From positions 18,574,028 through 18,638,027 of the forward strand of contig JAVUNC010000006.1 of NCBI GenBank assembly GCA_032173965.1: DNA of 64,000 nt. Reading direction: 5' to 3'. Below the pieces are notes generated by a model that was not told the origin of the DNA, did no database searches, and saw nothing but the letters and a program-made list of their open reading frames with translations. The translations under genes were made by a program, and so were the position numbers. The first letter of the stretch is position 1. The number at the start of each line of letters is the position of its first letter. Of the stretch, positions 1-11,423 are shown one piece after another. Source of the stretch: Sitta carolinensis (Eukaryota; Chordata; Aves; Passeriformes; Sittidae).

Positions 1-389
1 GAAAAGCTCCAGTAAGGAGGTGAGAGAGAAGGCAGCAGTGGATGCCTTCTCTGCTTGCACAATGTGGGCTGGCTTTTTGTCAAGGGAAAAATAACACATC
101 GTTCCTGCAGGAGAGGACTTGGCTACTGGGGGGAAATCTCCTCTTCCAGCTGGCTCCGTTCGAACAGAATTTGGCCACTGCAGATTAATTGCATTAATTG
201 CCATCTTCCACCCCCTCGCTGTTCCCCGGGGCAGCGTGCAGAGCTCAGAACCTGCAGCTGCTTCTCCTGCAAAGGTCTCGTGGGGCTGATGAGCTCACCT
301 CACTCCCTGAGGACATTTCCTACCCCTAGAAATATTAGGGATACTGATATAAAATCTTACGAATTTAAAATATTTAAATTTATAATTTT
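1..389. other. unassigned flank
   Basis: No gene or repeat family recognised. The last 60 bases turn AT-rich and lead into the duplicated block that follows. Confidence 0.5.
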
Positions 390-784
390 TCCTAATAAAT
401 TTCAAAAGTCTTATAAAATTGATATAAAATGATATGAAATTGATATAAAATCAGAATATCGTGGAGATTCTTGTTTTTTCCTCATGGGGTTCATTTTGTT
501 GTCCTTTTGTCCCCCGTGGGGCTGGCACTGCCACAGCTGGAGGGACATGGGAGTGTCCCAGGCTCAGTGCCCTTTGCTTTGCCAATAAATATTAATAATA
601 AATTTTAAAATTCTTATAAAATTGATATAAAATGATATGAAATTGATATAAAATCAGAATATCGTGGAGATTCTTGTTTTTTCCTCATGGGGTTCATTTG
701 TTGTCCTTTTGTCCCCCGTGGGGCTGGCACTGCCACAGCTGGAGGGACATGGGAGTGTCCCGGGCTCAGTGCCCTTTGCTTTGC
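390..784. repeat. direct duplication, two copies of about 190 bp
   Basis: Copies at about 390-582 and 593-784 are offset by 202-203 bases. Each begins with an AT-rich stretch of repeated gatataaaat words and ends in the same GC-rich sequence finishing cctttgctttgc. The differences seen are a few substitutions in the AT part, one T lost in the second copy near 698, and one a/g change near 760. This looks like a young local tandem duplication; no coding function is evident. Confidence 0.85.
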
Positions 785-818
785 AGAGCCCTGAGCGCCT
801 GTGGCACCGGCAGTGTCC

Positions 819-1040
819 CAGAAATCACAGAGTCGGGAATGTCCTGAGCTGAAGGGACCCCCAGGGATCATCCAGCCCCTGCCCAGACCCCAGCAATGCC
901 ACCCTGGGCATCCCTGGAGCTCTGGCAGCCCCGGGGCCGTGCCCATTCCCTGTTCCAGGGTTTATCCCACCCTCTGGGGATGAACCTTCCCTGATCCCAG
1001 CCTGACCCCAGCCCGGCTCCAGTCCCTGCCCAGGCAGCAG
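819..1040 (-). mobile_element. CR1 LINE 3' fragment
   Basis: The + strand reads as the reverse complement of a CR1 3' end: a cacagagtcgggaatgtcctgag start, then the 'gggatcatccagcccctgcc', 'gagctctggcagcc' and 'ccctctggggatgaacc' blocks shared by other copies in this window (15,520; 36,490; 41,530; 55,470). It is 5'-truncated and non-coding, as is usual for CR1. Confidence 0.8.
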
Positions 1041-2196
1041 GGATGGAGCTGCCCTCGGCAGGAGCTGCAGGCACCGTGTGAAACACGGGCACAAGCCCTG
1101 GGAGCTGCTGGCCCCAAGCCCCCTAGCCAAGCAGGACCACCCGAGTGTCCCCAGGGGTGGATGTCACTGCTCTGGGATGGGTCAGAGCTGCCCAGCATCC
1201 CAGGGAGCCCTGGAAGAGACTGGGACGGTTCAGAACACTCAGTTGGCCAGGGGCAGGGACAGCAGGGGCTGCTCTGCCGTGGGAGGCCCCTTTGGAAAAG
1301 GCAAGGCACGAAGGAAAGGGGATGTGGGTGAGGTGGGAGCTGGGAAAGCTCCGAGGCTGCGGGGCAGAGTGGGGGGCTCTGCTCCGGGATGCTCCTGGTG
1401 CGCTGGGCAGCGTCCCTGACTGCGGGGGGAGCCTGGGAGCGCCTTTGTGACCCGCTGGGATGGAGGACTCGGGCAGCTGGAGCTGCTCCTCAGCCGGGTG
1501 GCCAAAGGCAGCTCTGAAGCCTTGGGAGGCTCCTGGAGCAGGGGCTGGACAGGGTTACAGGAATCAAGCAGGGATTTCTTGAAAGCCTTCCCAGGATCCA
1601 CCCTGGGCAGGGCCAGAGCCCGGCTGGGCTCCCCCAGCATGGACCCCGGGGCAGCAGTTTCACCTTGGATCAGTTCTGCTCCATTCCCATGCCGGGGTCA
1701 ATTGTGCAGTGCCAGCCCCAGGGGATGCAGTCCCAGCCTCCCAGATTCTCTCCTCAGTTCCCTGTTTGCACTTTGTGGGGCTGAGGCTGCAGTGTGCCCT
1801 CGGTTCTGTGCTGGGAAAGGATTGTTCTGGGGCTGAGCTGGGAGCAGAGCTGGCTGGCACTGGGTGTGGAGCTCAGAGTCACAGCCCAGGGCAGGGGCTG
1901 GGAACACCAAAGGTAAAACTGAAGGCGCCGGCCCCTTGCAGGGAGCTGCAGCTGCAGGAGCGTTCCCGTGGGAAGGAAGCAGAGCTGCCCAGGGATCCGG
2001 GCTTCAGAGCCGCTCCAGCCCGCGCTCCCTCGGCCCGGGTGATGGGGCTGCATCCCTGGGCAGCGGCGGCGATCCCGGCCCCGCTCGGGTGTGCCCGGAG
2101 GAGCCCCCTGCCCCGAGCGCTCCCGCAGGGCTGGCTGAGACCTTTGGGGAGTTCTGGGGGTGCTGGGATGGGGCAGGGGGGAGCCCGGCAATCGGA
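1041..2196. other. GC-rich unassigned stretch
   Basis: GC-rich sequence without a recognisable exon, RNA gene or clear repeat. Open frames here are short and low-complexity and none shows a known domain. Confidence 0.45.
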
Positions 2197-3340
2197 GAGC
2201 TCTGCCGGCCAGGGTCACAGGCTGTGACACTCACAGAGTGTGTCACTGCACTGCCAGAGCTCTGCCGGCCAGGGTCACAGCCTGTGACACACACAGAGTG
2301 TGTCACTGCACTGCCAGAGCTCTGCCGGCCAGGGTCACAGCCTGTGACACACACAGAGTGTGTCACTGCACTGCCAGAGCTCTGCCAGCCAGGGTCACAG
2401 CCTGTGACACACACAGATTGTCACTGCACTGCCAGAGCTCTGCCGGCCAGGGTCACAGCCTGTGACACACACAGAGTGTGTCACTGCACTGCCAGAGCTC
2501 TGCCGGCCAGGGTCACAGCCTGTGACACACACAGAGTGTGTCACTGCACTGCCAGAGCTCTGCCAGCCAGGGTCACAGCCTGTGACACACACAGAGTGTG
2601 TCACTGCACTGCCAGAGCTCTGCCGGCCAGGGTCACAGCCTGTGACACACACAGAGTGTGTCACTGCACTGCCAGAGCTCTGCCAGCCAGGGTCACAGCC
2701 TGTGACACACACAGAGTGTGTCACTGCACTGCCAGAGCTCTGCCAGCCAGGGTCACAGCCTGTGACACACACAGAGTGTGTCACTGCACTAAGAGCTCTG
2801 CCGGCCAGGGTCACAGCCTGTGACACACACAGAGTGTGTCACTGCACTGCCAGAGCTCTGCCAGCCAGGGTCACAGCCTGTGACACACACAGAGTGTGTC
2901 ACTGCACTGCCAGAACTCTGCCGGCCAGGGTCACAGTCTGTGACACACACAGAGCGTGTCACTGCACTGCCAGAGCTCTGCCAGCCAGGGTCACAGCCTG
3001 TGACACACACAGAGTGTGTCACTGCACTAAGAGCTCTGCCGGCCAGGGTCACAGCCTGTGACACACACAGAGTGTGTCACTGCACTGCCAGAGCTCTGCC
3101 AGCCAGGGTCACAGCCTGTGACACTCACCGATTGTCACTGCACTAAGAGCTCTGCCGGCGAGGGTCACAGCCTGTGACACACACAGAGTGTGTCACTGCA
3201 CTGCCAGAGCTCTGCCGGCCAGGGTCACAGCCTGTGACACTCACCGATTGTCACTGCACTGCCAGAGCTCTGCCAGCCAGGGTCAGAGCCTGTGACACTC
3301 ACAGAGTGTGTCACTGCTCGGCACTGCCAGAGCTCTCGGC
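2197..3340. repeat. 60-bp satellite array, about 19 units
   Basis: Unit of about 60 bp with the landmarks gagctctgccggccagg, gtcacagcctgtgac and acacagagtgtgtcac. Each unit holds two dyads: GTCACAG/CTGTGAC around one base, and GTGACACAC/GTGTGTCAC around five. Variants are a cggcc/cagcc switch, shorter units lacking part of the cacagagtgtg word, and units with 'cactaagagc' near 2,788, 3,027 and 3,143. Because 60 is a multiple of 3, long frames stay open on both strands; I do not regard them as genes. Confidence 0.95.
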
Positions 3341-3401
3341 AGCTGCCACCGTGGGAAAGCCCCCTGGAAGCACAGGGGAAGCCCTGCTGGAAGCGCTGTC
3401 C

Positions 3402-3543
3402 CTGAGGAATTACAGCCCCAGAGGAATCAGAGCCCCTGAGGAATCAGAGCCCCTGAGGAATCAGAGCCCCTGAGGAATTACAGCCCCTGAGGAATTACAG
3501 CCCCTGAGGAATCAGAGCCCCTGAGGAATTACAGCCCCTGAGG
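3402..3543. repeat. 17-bp minisatellite, about 8 units
   Basis: Unit gaggaatcagagcccct alternates with gaggaattacagcccct. It starts about 60 bp after the 60-bp array and is unrelated in sequence. Confidence 0.9.
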
Positions 3544-3714
3544 GGCAGTGGGACGCTGGGCTCTGCTGGGCTGGGCAGGCGTGGGTGCTCTCGGGCTGTG
3601 GCACCGAGCTGCTCCAAGTGTCCCATGGCAAAGAGGGCCACCAGCCCCGGGGACAGCTCGGCTGGGACAGCCAGGGAGGAGGGGACCCTGCCCCTGCTCA
3701 GCTGCTGGTATTCT

Positions 3715-3840
3715 GGGCCAGGCCAGTGTGGAAGGGGCTGGGAGCACCCTGGGGCACAGCACGGTGCCCTGACCATGGCGGGGGTGGCACTGCGTGGGCT
3801 TTAAGGTCCCCTCCCACCCAACCCAGTCTGGGACTCCATT
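3715..3840 (+). mobile_element. CR1 3' end fragment
   Basis: Reads in CR1 sense: 'gggccaggccagtgtgg', a 'ggggtggcactgcgtgggct' block, then 'taaggtcccctcccacccaa', the usual approach to the CR1 terminus. Truncated and diverged. Confidence 0.7.
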
Positions 3841-4411
3841 CCAAGTGCCTTGCCTTGGCCAAAGGCAGCTCCAGGCTGGGGTCCAGCTAACCCAGGAGTG
3901 CAGCCCAGCCAGAGGCTGGAAGGAAACCCCTGGGTGAGGGGATGTGTCCGTGCACTGCAGAGGGGCACTGCCGGGAGATGGGTGACACCATCCCCTCCCC
4001 GTCACTCACACTGCACTGAAGAGTTCCTTGGAGCTTATTTCTGTCAGCATTTGCCATCCATAACGATCCATCACGCTCAGCTCTATCAATAACAGTGCTG
4101 CAGGAACATATTTTTATGCACTCTCTCCACTCACACACATTTTCCTGCAAAGGGAGTGTTTTTCATGCAAATTGTATTTTCCCTCCTGTGCACATGTGCT
4201 GAGCTATATCAAGAGCAGGACTGAGAAGCAGATAAAAAGCTGCCCATATGTTTTCTTTATGGTCCCGCAGTGCCTGGAGCCCTGGCAATCTGGCATGGGA
4301 TTCTGAGCAAACAGGAGTCACCCGAAGGCTTTTCCAGCCTCTGCTGGCTCCAGGAAGAGCTCCTCAGCTCCCAGTGTGACCGGTGCCTGGGATGGGGATA
4401 CCACTGGGAAG
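3841..4411. other. unassigned, partly AT-rich
   Basis: No gene. About 4,020-4,260 is AT-rich single-copy sequence in a GC-rich setting and could be conserved non-coding DNA; nothing in the sequence itself proves this. Confidence 0.35.
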
Positions 4412-5020
4412 CATCACAGAATAATGGAATGGCCTGGGCTGGAGGGGACCTTAAAACTCACCCAGTGCCCCCCTGGATGGGCAGAGACCCCTCCCACCAT
4501 CCCAGGCTGCTCCAGCCCCAGTGTCCAGCCTGGCCTGGGACATTCCAGGGATCCAGGGGCAGCCACAGCTGCTCTGGGAATCACAGCCCAGCCCCTCCCC
4601 ACTCTCCCAGCCAGGAATTCCCAGTTCCCCATCTCCAGCCTAAATTTCCCCTTTCCCAGTTCCCATCCATTCCCTGGGTGCTGTCCCTCCATCCCTTGTC
4701 CCCAGTCCCTCCCCAGCTCTCCTGCAGCCCCTCCAGGCTCTGAGCTCTCCCTGGAGCCTTCTCCTCTCCAGGGAACATTCCCAGCTCTCCCAGCCTGGCT
4801 CCAGAGGGGCTCCAGCCCTGGAGCAGCTCCATGATCCCTCTGGATCTCTGTGCTGGGCCCCAGGGCTGGGGGCTGCAGTGGGGTCTCAGGTTCAGGATCT
4901 CCTCCCTGCTGCCCGTGCTGGGCTCAGCCCTGGGCTCTGGGGTTCATTTTTCCATGCCCAGCTCTCCTCCCCCAGCTCCCCCAGGTCCTTCCCAGCACAG
5001 GAAGGGAATCAGCTCTAGTC
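4412..5020 (-). mobile_element. CR1 3' part, longer copy
   Basis: Begins with the reverse complement of the CR1 terminus (catcacagaataatggaatg), then the 3'-UTR blocks. It continues into the more 5' region ('ctccctggagccttctcctc', 'ccagcctggctccagagggg'), which matches the + strand copy at 33,365. It is one of the three longest CR1 pieces here. The right boundary is uncertain. Confidence 0.75.
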
Positions 5021-5802
5021 CCCTGCTCCTCCTCCGTGGCCTCTCGGGCAGATGTCCCCTCTGCGGGCAGGGTGGCTCTGGCTGTTCCGTGCCCTCTCTG
5101 GTCCCAGTTCCCCGGGCACGGGGCTGACCCAGGGTGGGTGCAGTTGGGAGAGGAGGGAACATTCCTTTTATGCCCTGGGAATGCCATCAATCCTCTCCCT
5201 GCCTGGCGCGGCAGCGCTCCTCTCATCGCGGCAAAGGCGCCTTTTAACGAGCCAGTTAACGGTAACTTATTAGTTCAGTTCCATCCTAATGGAAAACTCT
5301 TCACATTCCACTGGAGCCTTCTGCTCATTTACTTTGATTCTTAATGAAGGACGTTTTAGACGGGAGCCTTGTTTTCCTGTTTTATTAAAAAGCATTAAAA
5401 ATATTGCTCATAAAATATATATGGGGGGCTGAACTCTTCTCGCTGCTGCTGCGGGGATGGATAAATCCTCGGCATTAATAAAAGCCAAGGAGAAATAAGC
5501 GGCAGCTCGGGGGGAGCCACCGAGGCTCCAGAGAGAGGATCCAGCCGCTGCCAGGGGCTCGGGATCCTTGCCCAGGTGGGGCACGGCCCAATTAGTGCCG
5601 GGTGTTAATGAGGGAGGGCCGAGCTGGTTCATCCCGGCAGGGATCAGACGCTCCGGAGTTCCCATGGGAGAGCAGTTTCGGGGTCCCTCGGGTTCCCCAC
5701 CTTCCCGGGAGCAGCCTTGGAATGGAGACACAGCTCCTGCTCGGAGCCAGGGCTGGGACGGGGGAGCGCAGTGCTCCCCGCACTGCCCCCGCCCGGGACA
5801 CC
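5021..5802. other. unassigned, with AT-rich island 5,240-5,490
   Basis: No coding signal. The island is rich in TTAA, TAATG and ATTAAA words and looks like single-copy intergenic sequence. It is a candidate conserved non-coding element only because it contrasts with the decayed repeats around it. Confidence 0.35.
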
Positions 5803-6604
5803 CTCCGTGGGAGCCTGCTTCCGTGGGAGCCTGCTTCCATGGGATACTCCTTCCATGGGATCTGCCTTCTGTGGGATCCACCCTCCATGGGATCCTGCTT
5901 CCGTGGTGGGACACCCTCCGTGGGAGCCTGCATCCATGGGATCCTGCTGCCATGGGAGCCTGCTTCTATGGGGGGACACCCTCCGTGGGAGCCTGCTTCC
6001 GTGGAATCCTGCTTCCGTGGAATCCTGCTTCCGTGGGAGCCTGCTTCCATGGGGGGACACCCTCGGTGGGAGCCTGATTCCATGGGGGGACACCCTCCGT
6101 GGGAGCCTGCTTCCGTGGGATACTCCTTCCGTGGGAGCCTGCTTCCGTGGGAGGACACCCTCCGTGGGAGCCTGCTTCCGTGGGATACTCCTTCCGTGGG
6201 AGCCTGCTTCCGTGGGAGGACACCCTCCGTGGGAGCCTGCATCCATGGGATACTCCTTCCGTGAGAGCCTCCTTCCATGGGAGCCTGCTTCCATGGGATC
6301 CTGCTTCCGTGGGAGCCTCCTTCTGTGGGAGCCTCCTTCCATGGGATCCTGCATCCATGGGATCCTGATTCCGTGGGAGCCTGCTTCCATGGATCCTCGT
6401 TCCATGGGATCCTCCTTCCGTGGGATCCACCTTCCATGGGATCCATCTTCCTCTGGATTATCCTTCCACAGGACCCACCTTCCTCTGGATCCTCCTTCCA
6501 AGGGTCTGGGATCCACCTTCCATGGGATCCACTTTCCTCTGGATCCACCTTCCACGAGCTCCTTCTCACACTGGATCCTTCTCCCACCGGATCCACCTCC
6601 CACC
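5803..6604. repeat. 16-17-bp minisatellite
   Basis: About 45 imperfect units of the type tccgtgggagcctgct or tccatgggatcctgct, some interrupted by a 'ggggacaccctccg' insert. Variants are clustered: 'gagcc' units to the left and 'gatcc' units to the right of about 6,290. Long frames open on both strands here are by-products of the array. Confidence 0.93.
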
Positions 6605-6735
6605 ATTTCTTCCCGCTAGGATTTGTCCCTTTGTTGTTGTGCTGAGGTCACTCAGGGCTCTCTCCTCTGCCGCTGCTCTGGCACCCGGGGCTGGGTTGGT
6701 CTGCTGCTTCTACCTGGCTGTGGATTATTTATGAT

Positions 6736-6912
6736 TTTATGGCTATGGAGAATATAATATAATATAATATGATATGATATGATATGATATGATATAATAC
6801 GATATGATATAATACGATATGATACGATATAATACGATATGATACGATATGATACGATATGATACGATATAATACGATATAATATAATATAATACGATAT
6901 AATATAATATAG
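6736..6912. repeat. ATAAT/GATAT pentanucleotide tract
   Basis: About 35 five-base units mixing ATAAT, GATAT and CGATAT forms. Nearly free of G+C beyond single G or C bases, unlike the neighbouring array. Confidence 0.95.
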
Positions 6913-6935
6913 AAATTATATTTATTGTACCAATG

Positions 6936-7042
6936 TATTTTATTTATTTTATTTTATTTTATTTTATTTTATTTTATTTTATTTTATTTTATTTTATTTT
7001 ATTTTATTTTATTTATTTTATTTTATTTTATTTTATTTTATT
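6936..7042. repeat. (TTTTA)n pentanucleotide tract
   Basis: About 20 TTTTA units with a few TTTA slips, separated from the previous tract by about 25 bases. Confidence 0.95.
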
Positions 7043-7599
7043 GATAGGCAATCACAGAACAAGCTCTGCCTCTCCAAACTAGCTGCACGAGTGCCTGGCA
7101 CCGGGGAGGAGCAGAATTAATCAGCAGGTGAGCTCCGGGTTTGGGTCAACACCTCACACACCAAAGACAACACCGAGTTAAGGAGGGGGAATGCACAGGC
7201 AGCAGTTCCCTCATCCTGGTGACCCTGAGCTCTGCAGAATGCCCGGACTGCTGCTTCCTTCAGCACAAAACTGATATCACTCAATTATTTCGAGGCTGTC
7301 AGGAGCCATCAACACCCCTTAGAGCCATTCCAGTATTGCAGTTTATAAACTGTGGAGTAAATAAATCAAACAATATGAGAAACTCCCAAATGTGCTGTTT
7401 CTGGGGGGGTTTTCACACGTCGTGAGCCATTTGTCTGCTGTGCTCAGAGTTGTTTTCACAGCCCATTCCCATCTGTTTCCCGTGGAGCTGGTGCTGCTCC
7501 TCAGCCTCTCCAGTTAACGCAGCCCCAGCCACACCTGGTGCACCCGAAACCCGGGGGAATAAACGCTCTGCTCTGCTTCTGCCCCGCGCCCTGCGCTCT
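7043..7599. other. unassigned
   Basis: No gene, RNA or clear repeat recognised. Confidence 0.45.
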
Positions 7600-8270
7600 G
7601 GGAGCTGCCCGGGTTCACAAACCAATCCCAGAGACGGGTATCTGCACTCTGGGAGCTGCCTGGGTTCCCAAACCAATCCCAGAGAGCAGGTATCTGCAAT
7701 CTGGGTGCTGTCCTGGTTCCCAAACCAATCCCAGAGAGCAGGTATCTGCAATCTGGGGGCTGTCCTGGTTCCCAAACCAATCCCAGAGACCGGGTATCTG
7801 CACTCTGGGAGCTGTCCTGGTTCCCAAACCAATCCCAGAGAGCAGGTATCTGCACTCTGGGAGCTGTCCCGGGTTCCCAAACCAATCCCATTGTACCGGG
7901 TATCTGCACTCTGGGGGCTGCCCGGGTTCCCCAAACCAATCCCAGAGAGCAGGTATCTGCACTCTGGGGGTTGTCCTGGGTTCCCAAACCAATCCCATTG
8001 TACCGGGTATGTGCACTCTGGGAGCTGTCCTGGGTTCCCCAAACCAATATCCCATTGTACCGGCTATGTGCATTCCCGGTTTGGGGCTGTCCTGGGTTCC
8101 CAAACCAATCCCATTGTACCGGGTATCTGCACTCTGGGAGCTGTCCTGGGTTCCCCAAACCAATATCCCATTGTACCGGGTATGTGCAGTCCCGGTTTGG
8201 GGCTGTCCTGTGTTCCCAAACCAATCCCATTGTACCGGGTATGTGCAGTCCCTCCCGGAGCTGTGCACAA
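7600..8270. repeat. 52-61-bp satellite, 12 units
   Basis: Each unit carries 'ccaaaccaatccca' and 'ggtatctgcactctggg'. The left units have 'gagagcagg'; the right units replace it with 'ttgtaccggg', and the last ones use 'tatgtgca'. The array therefore grew from at least two unit types. Frames are open in several phases and are not genes. Confidence 0.93.
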
Positions 8271-8625
8271 CCTCTGTGAATTTCTGGGGTGAGGAATTCC
8301 TTTAAAGCCCATCCCATCCTGCTCTGTGAATTTCTGGGGTGAGGAATTCCTTTAAAACACATCCCAATCCTGCTCCATGCAGTGCACAACCTCTGTGAAT
8401 TTCTTGAATGAGGAATTCTTTAAAGCCCATCCCATCCTGCTCCGTGAATTTCTGGGGTGAGGAATTCCTTTAAAGCCCATCCCATCCTGCTCCGTGAATT
8501 TCTGGGGTGAGGAATTCCTTTAAAGCCCATCCCAATCCTGCTCCATGCTGTTCACAGCCCCTGTGAATTTCTGGGTGAGGAATTCCTTTGAAGCCCCTCC
8601 CGTGCTGCTCCATGCAGCGCACAGC
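8271..8625. repeat. 50-bp tandem repeat, about 6 units
   Basis: Unit starts 'gtgaatttctggggtgagg' and continues 'aattcctttaaagcccatcc'. Two units carry an extra 'atgcagtgcacaacctct' or similar. It directly abuts the 52-61-bp array: the last unit there ends in gtgcacaacctctgtgaatt. Confidence 0.9.
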
Positions 8626-9652
8626 CCCTGCTGCTGGCAGCCTCTTCAAAAGCTCTTTCATCCCCTAAAGTGGGGGGTTTGGGGCTGTTCTCTCCCTGAC
8701 GTTTTCCCTGGATTTCAGCCATGCCATTCCAGCCGGATCTGCCTCTCCCCCTGTCCCCGGGTTGGGTCCACGGAGGTTCTCCAGGAAAAGGCTGTTGGTG
8801 GTTGTGCTCAGCCTGGAAGGGGTGAATAAACAGATTTCCTTGCAGAAAGCACTTTTTTGGGAAGGAGGGGCTCTTCAGAGCTGCCTCAGAAGAGCGGTCA
8901 CAGTTATTGCTCCCCGCGTCAGTTCTGTTCTGATTTATGGTGTCATTTGCAGAGTAAAAGTCACCATTGCCTTCCACTGGCTGATCCTGCTGGAAGTTAA
9001 TAGCATCTGCTTGTGTTTCTCCAGCAGAACTTTATTAAATAAGATTTTCAGCCTAATTAAACCATTTCGGGATTTTGGCTTCCTGTCACCTAAAGATAAG
9101 TCTGAAGTGGAAAATGAGGTAATAACCATAGAAACCTAGAATATATTTATAGAGTTTTTATAACTTCTGTATTGTTTTAATTTCAATCCTATTTTCTTTT
9201 ATGCTACTTTAAAGGAGGAAAAACGCAAGCAGCAGTTACTGGGAATGGCGACCCTGATATATTCAATAAAATATTAAACTGCAAATGGTAAATATGTAAC
9301 TCATGGCCCAGAGAAGAGCTGGGCCACGGCCACTGCAATGCCATAAATCCCAAATGTGCCCAGAGAACAACACACATCAAGAATTCCTTTAGTTTATTGC
9401 AGATAAAAAGTGAACACCCAGCAAAGAGCGCTCAGGAGCCCAGGCTTTATCTGACCACAGGGATGCACGGGCAGGCAGAGAGGGGTCTGCATCCTGGGAA
9501 AGGCAGCAGTGGGGATGGCTGTGGGATTTACTCCTTGTTTTCCCAAAGGAAATCCTTCAGTGTGAGCCTGCAAGGAGGGAATGCCTCAGCTGCACAAGAA
9601 CATCGTACATTTTATATGCAAATCTGTAATGAGTCATCAAAGGGACTGGTTT
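8626..9652. other. unassigned; AT-rich block 8,930-9,290
   Basis: No exon recognised. The AT-rich block is non-repetitive, with TTTATTAAA and CCTAATTAA words, and is a candidate conserved non-coding element by appearance only. Confidence 0.35.
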
Positions 9653-9888
9653 CTGCACTCTGGGTCTCCTGGGCCTGAAGTTTCTGAGTGTCTAAGCTCA
9701 GTTTCTTGGTGATGTTTTGGTTTAGGAAGGTTCTCACAAGGCTTGACATAAACAGTGCCAGTGTTTTGGTCAGGAGTGTAATGTTTATGTCAAGCCTTGT
9801 GTGAACCAGGCCCTCCTAAACCAAAACATCACCAAGAAACTGAGCTTAGACACTCAGAAACTTCAGGCCCAGGAGACCCAGAGTGCAG
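9653..9888. mobile_element. palindrome of two opposed LTR ends
   Basis: Left arm 9,653-9,753 and right arm 9,783-9,888 are reverse complements around a 29-bp spacer. The outer 75 bases of each arm match perfectly; the inner 25 carry a small gap and mismatches. Arm sequence ('ctctgggtctcctgggcctg', 'aagtttctgag') resembles the minus-strand LTR pieces at 45,303-45,530 and 51,447-51,809. The parsimonious reading is two copies of one LTR end joined in opposite orientation; a foldback transposon is an alternative. Confidence 0.8.
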
Positions 9889-10394
9889 GTTTCCCCTTTC
9901 AGCACCCGTTTTACAGCTCTTTCCCCCGTGGCAGAGCCCATTTTCCATCCTCTCCTCCCTCCAGCTCCCAGCCCTTTGCCCATCCCTGCTCCTCTGCTGC
10001 ACCACGGGTGCTGCTGGCAGAGATCTGTGGGGCCATAAGAGCCCTGCATGGGACCCCAAAGGAGTTTCCACTGCTCTGTGCGGGGTTTTCTTGGGGATCC
10101 TGTTCCTCTGTGCCCTCCCGAGCCCGAGGATCCCTGAGCTGTGCCCGGGCTGGGCTGTGGGGTTTGGGATCCTAAATCACACAGCTGAGCCCCTCCAGGC
10201 AGTCCTGCTCCAGCCCAGGCTGAGCACAGCAAACTGAGCAGCTATGAATCCATTTATTATTTGTTATTTGTTTGTTATTAGCTCCAGCCCAGGCTGAGCA
10301 CAGCAAACTGAAAGCTCTGACTGTGGCAGCTCCCTGGGAGCCCCAGACTGCTCAGAGGCTTTACACCTGCCACTGATCCATGGTTTTACAATGG
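9889..10394. other. unassigned
   Basis: No gene. Two near-identical 30-bp pieces (about 10,208-10,236 and 10,279-10,310: ccagcccaggctgagcacag then caaactga) flank an ATT/TTG-rich stretch, a small local duplication. Confidence 0.5.
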
Positions 10395-10572
10395 GATCCT
10401 GGGGAAAAATTCCTGCCTGGGAGGGTGGGCAGGCCCTGGCACAGCTGGGGCTGCCCCTGCATCCCTGGAATGTCTCAGGACAGGTTGGACACTGGGCTTG
10501 GAGCAGCCTGGGGCAGTGGGAGGGGTCCCTGCCCATCCAGGGGGGCACTGGGTGGGATTTGAGCTCCCTGAC
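10395..10572 (+). mobile_element. CR1 3' end fragment
   Basis: CR1 sense order: 'attcctgcctgggagggtgg', 'agctggggctgcccctgcat', 'ggaatgtctcaggacaggtt', 'gtgggaggggtccctgccca', then a degenerate terminus. Confidence 0.85.
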
Positions 10573-11423
10573 ATCCCAGCATCCAGATAAGGGTCTGTCT
10601 TTGCCTGGGATCAGTCCCTTGAAAACATTTCCCAGCATTCTCAGCTGAAATACGTGATATTTTCCTGCCTTTTCTCAGTGATATTTGCCTGCCTGCCCTG
10701 GATCTGCATTTCTGAGCCACTCAGGGCAGCAGAGCAGGGCCTGGGGCAAAGCAGAGATCCCTGGAGCACGGAGGGGTGGGAGGAAGAGGAGGCAGGAGGG
10801 CAGCCAGCAGTGCCCGGGCTGCAAGCAGCTCCTGAGGGACATTCCCTGTGGGAAAAGGCCAGGGAGATGGCAATCCCTCAGGGACAGGTGGGATCCAGCT
10901 GGTAGAGCAGTCAAATAGGAGACAAGATTAAAGAAAAATAAAAAGAGGAAATAATAAATGTATTTATAGCTACTCTAAATAAGTAAAGGAGTCAAAACAG
11001 AGGGCTGTGATTTGCAGTACGGGTGTCCCACAAGGCAAAAAAGGACAGAGTGCACAGCCCCTCCCTGCAGCTGCTGGAGATTCTCTTCTTACCTCTGCTC
11101 ATTTCCCACTCCCTCAATCCAGGATCCTTCTTCTTCCCTCTCCTCCCAGGAGAATTAATTCTCTGACTGCCAGGGTTGGCTGTGATGATCCTGAGCAGAA
11201 TCCCAATCTGTTCACTCTGCCAGGACACATCTCCTGAGTCTGAGAGCTCCCCGCCTCCAGCTTTACAGCCAGATCCTGCTTTTATCTCTTGTTTTAAGGC
11301 AGCATCACTTTTCTATTTCATTTATTCATGGAAAGCCATCTCCTCCTGCCCTGCAGTGCCACACTTGCTTTCCATCACACCAGGATGCACCTCTGCAAAG
11401 CACTGAGCTCTGAGAGCTGCACA
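10573..11423. other. unassigned
   Basis: Nothing recognised. About 10,915-10,990 is A-rich. Confidence 0.45.

Noticed and set aside
1864..2823. 319-codon + frame across the 60-bp array
   Set aside because: Unit length is a multiple of three, so frames stay open on both strands without coding meaning.
5592..6606. 300-plus-codon frames on both strands
   Set aside because: Translations of the 16-17-bp minisatellite; overlapping frames on opposite strands, no start context or domain.
6943..7042. Telomere-like or centromere-like repeat
   Set aside because: TTTTA units are not TTAGGG; ordinary simple repeat.
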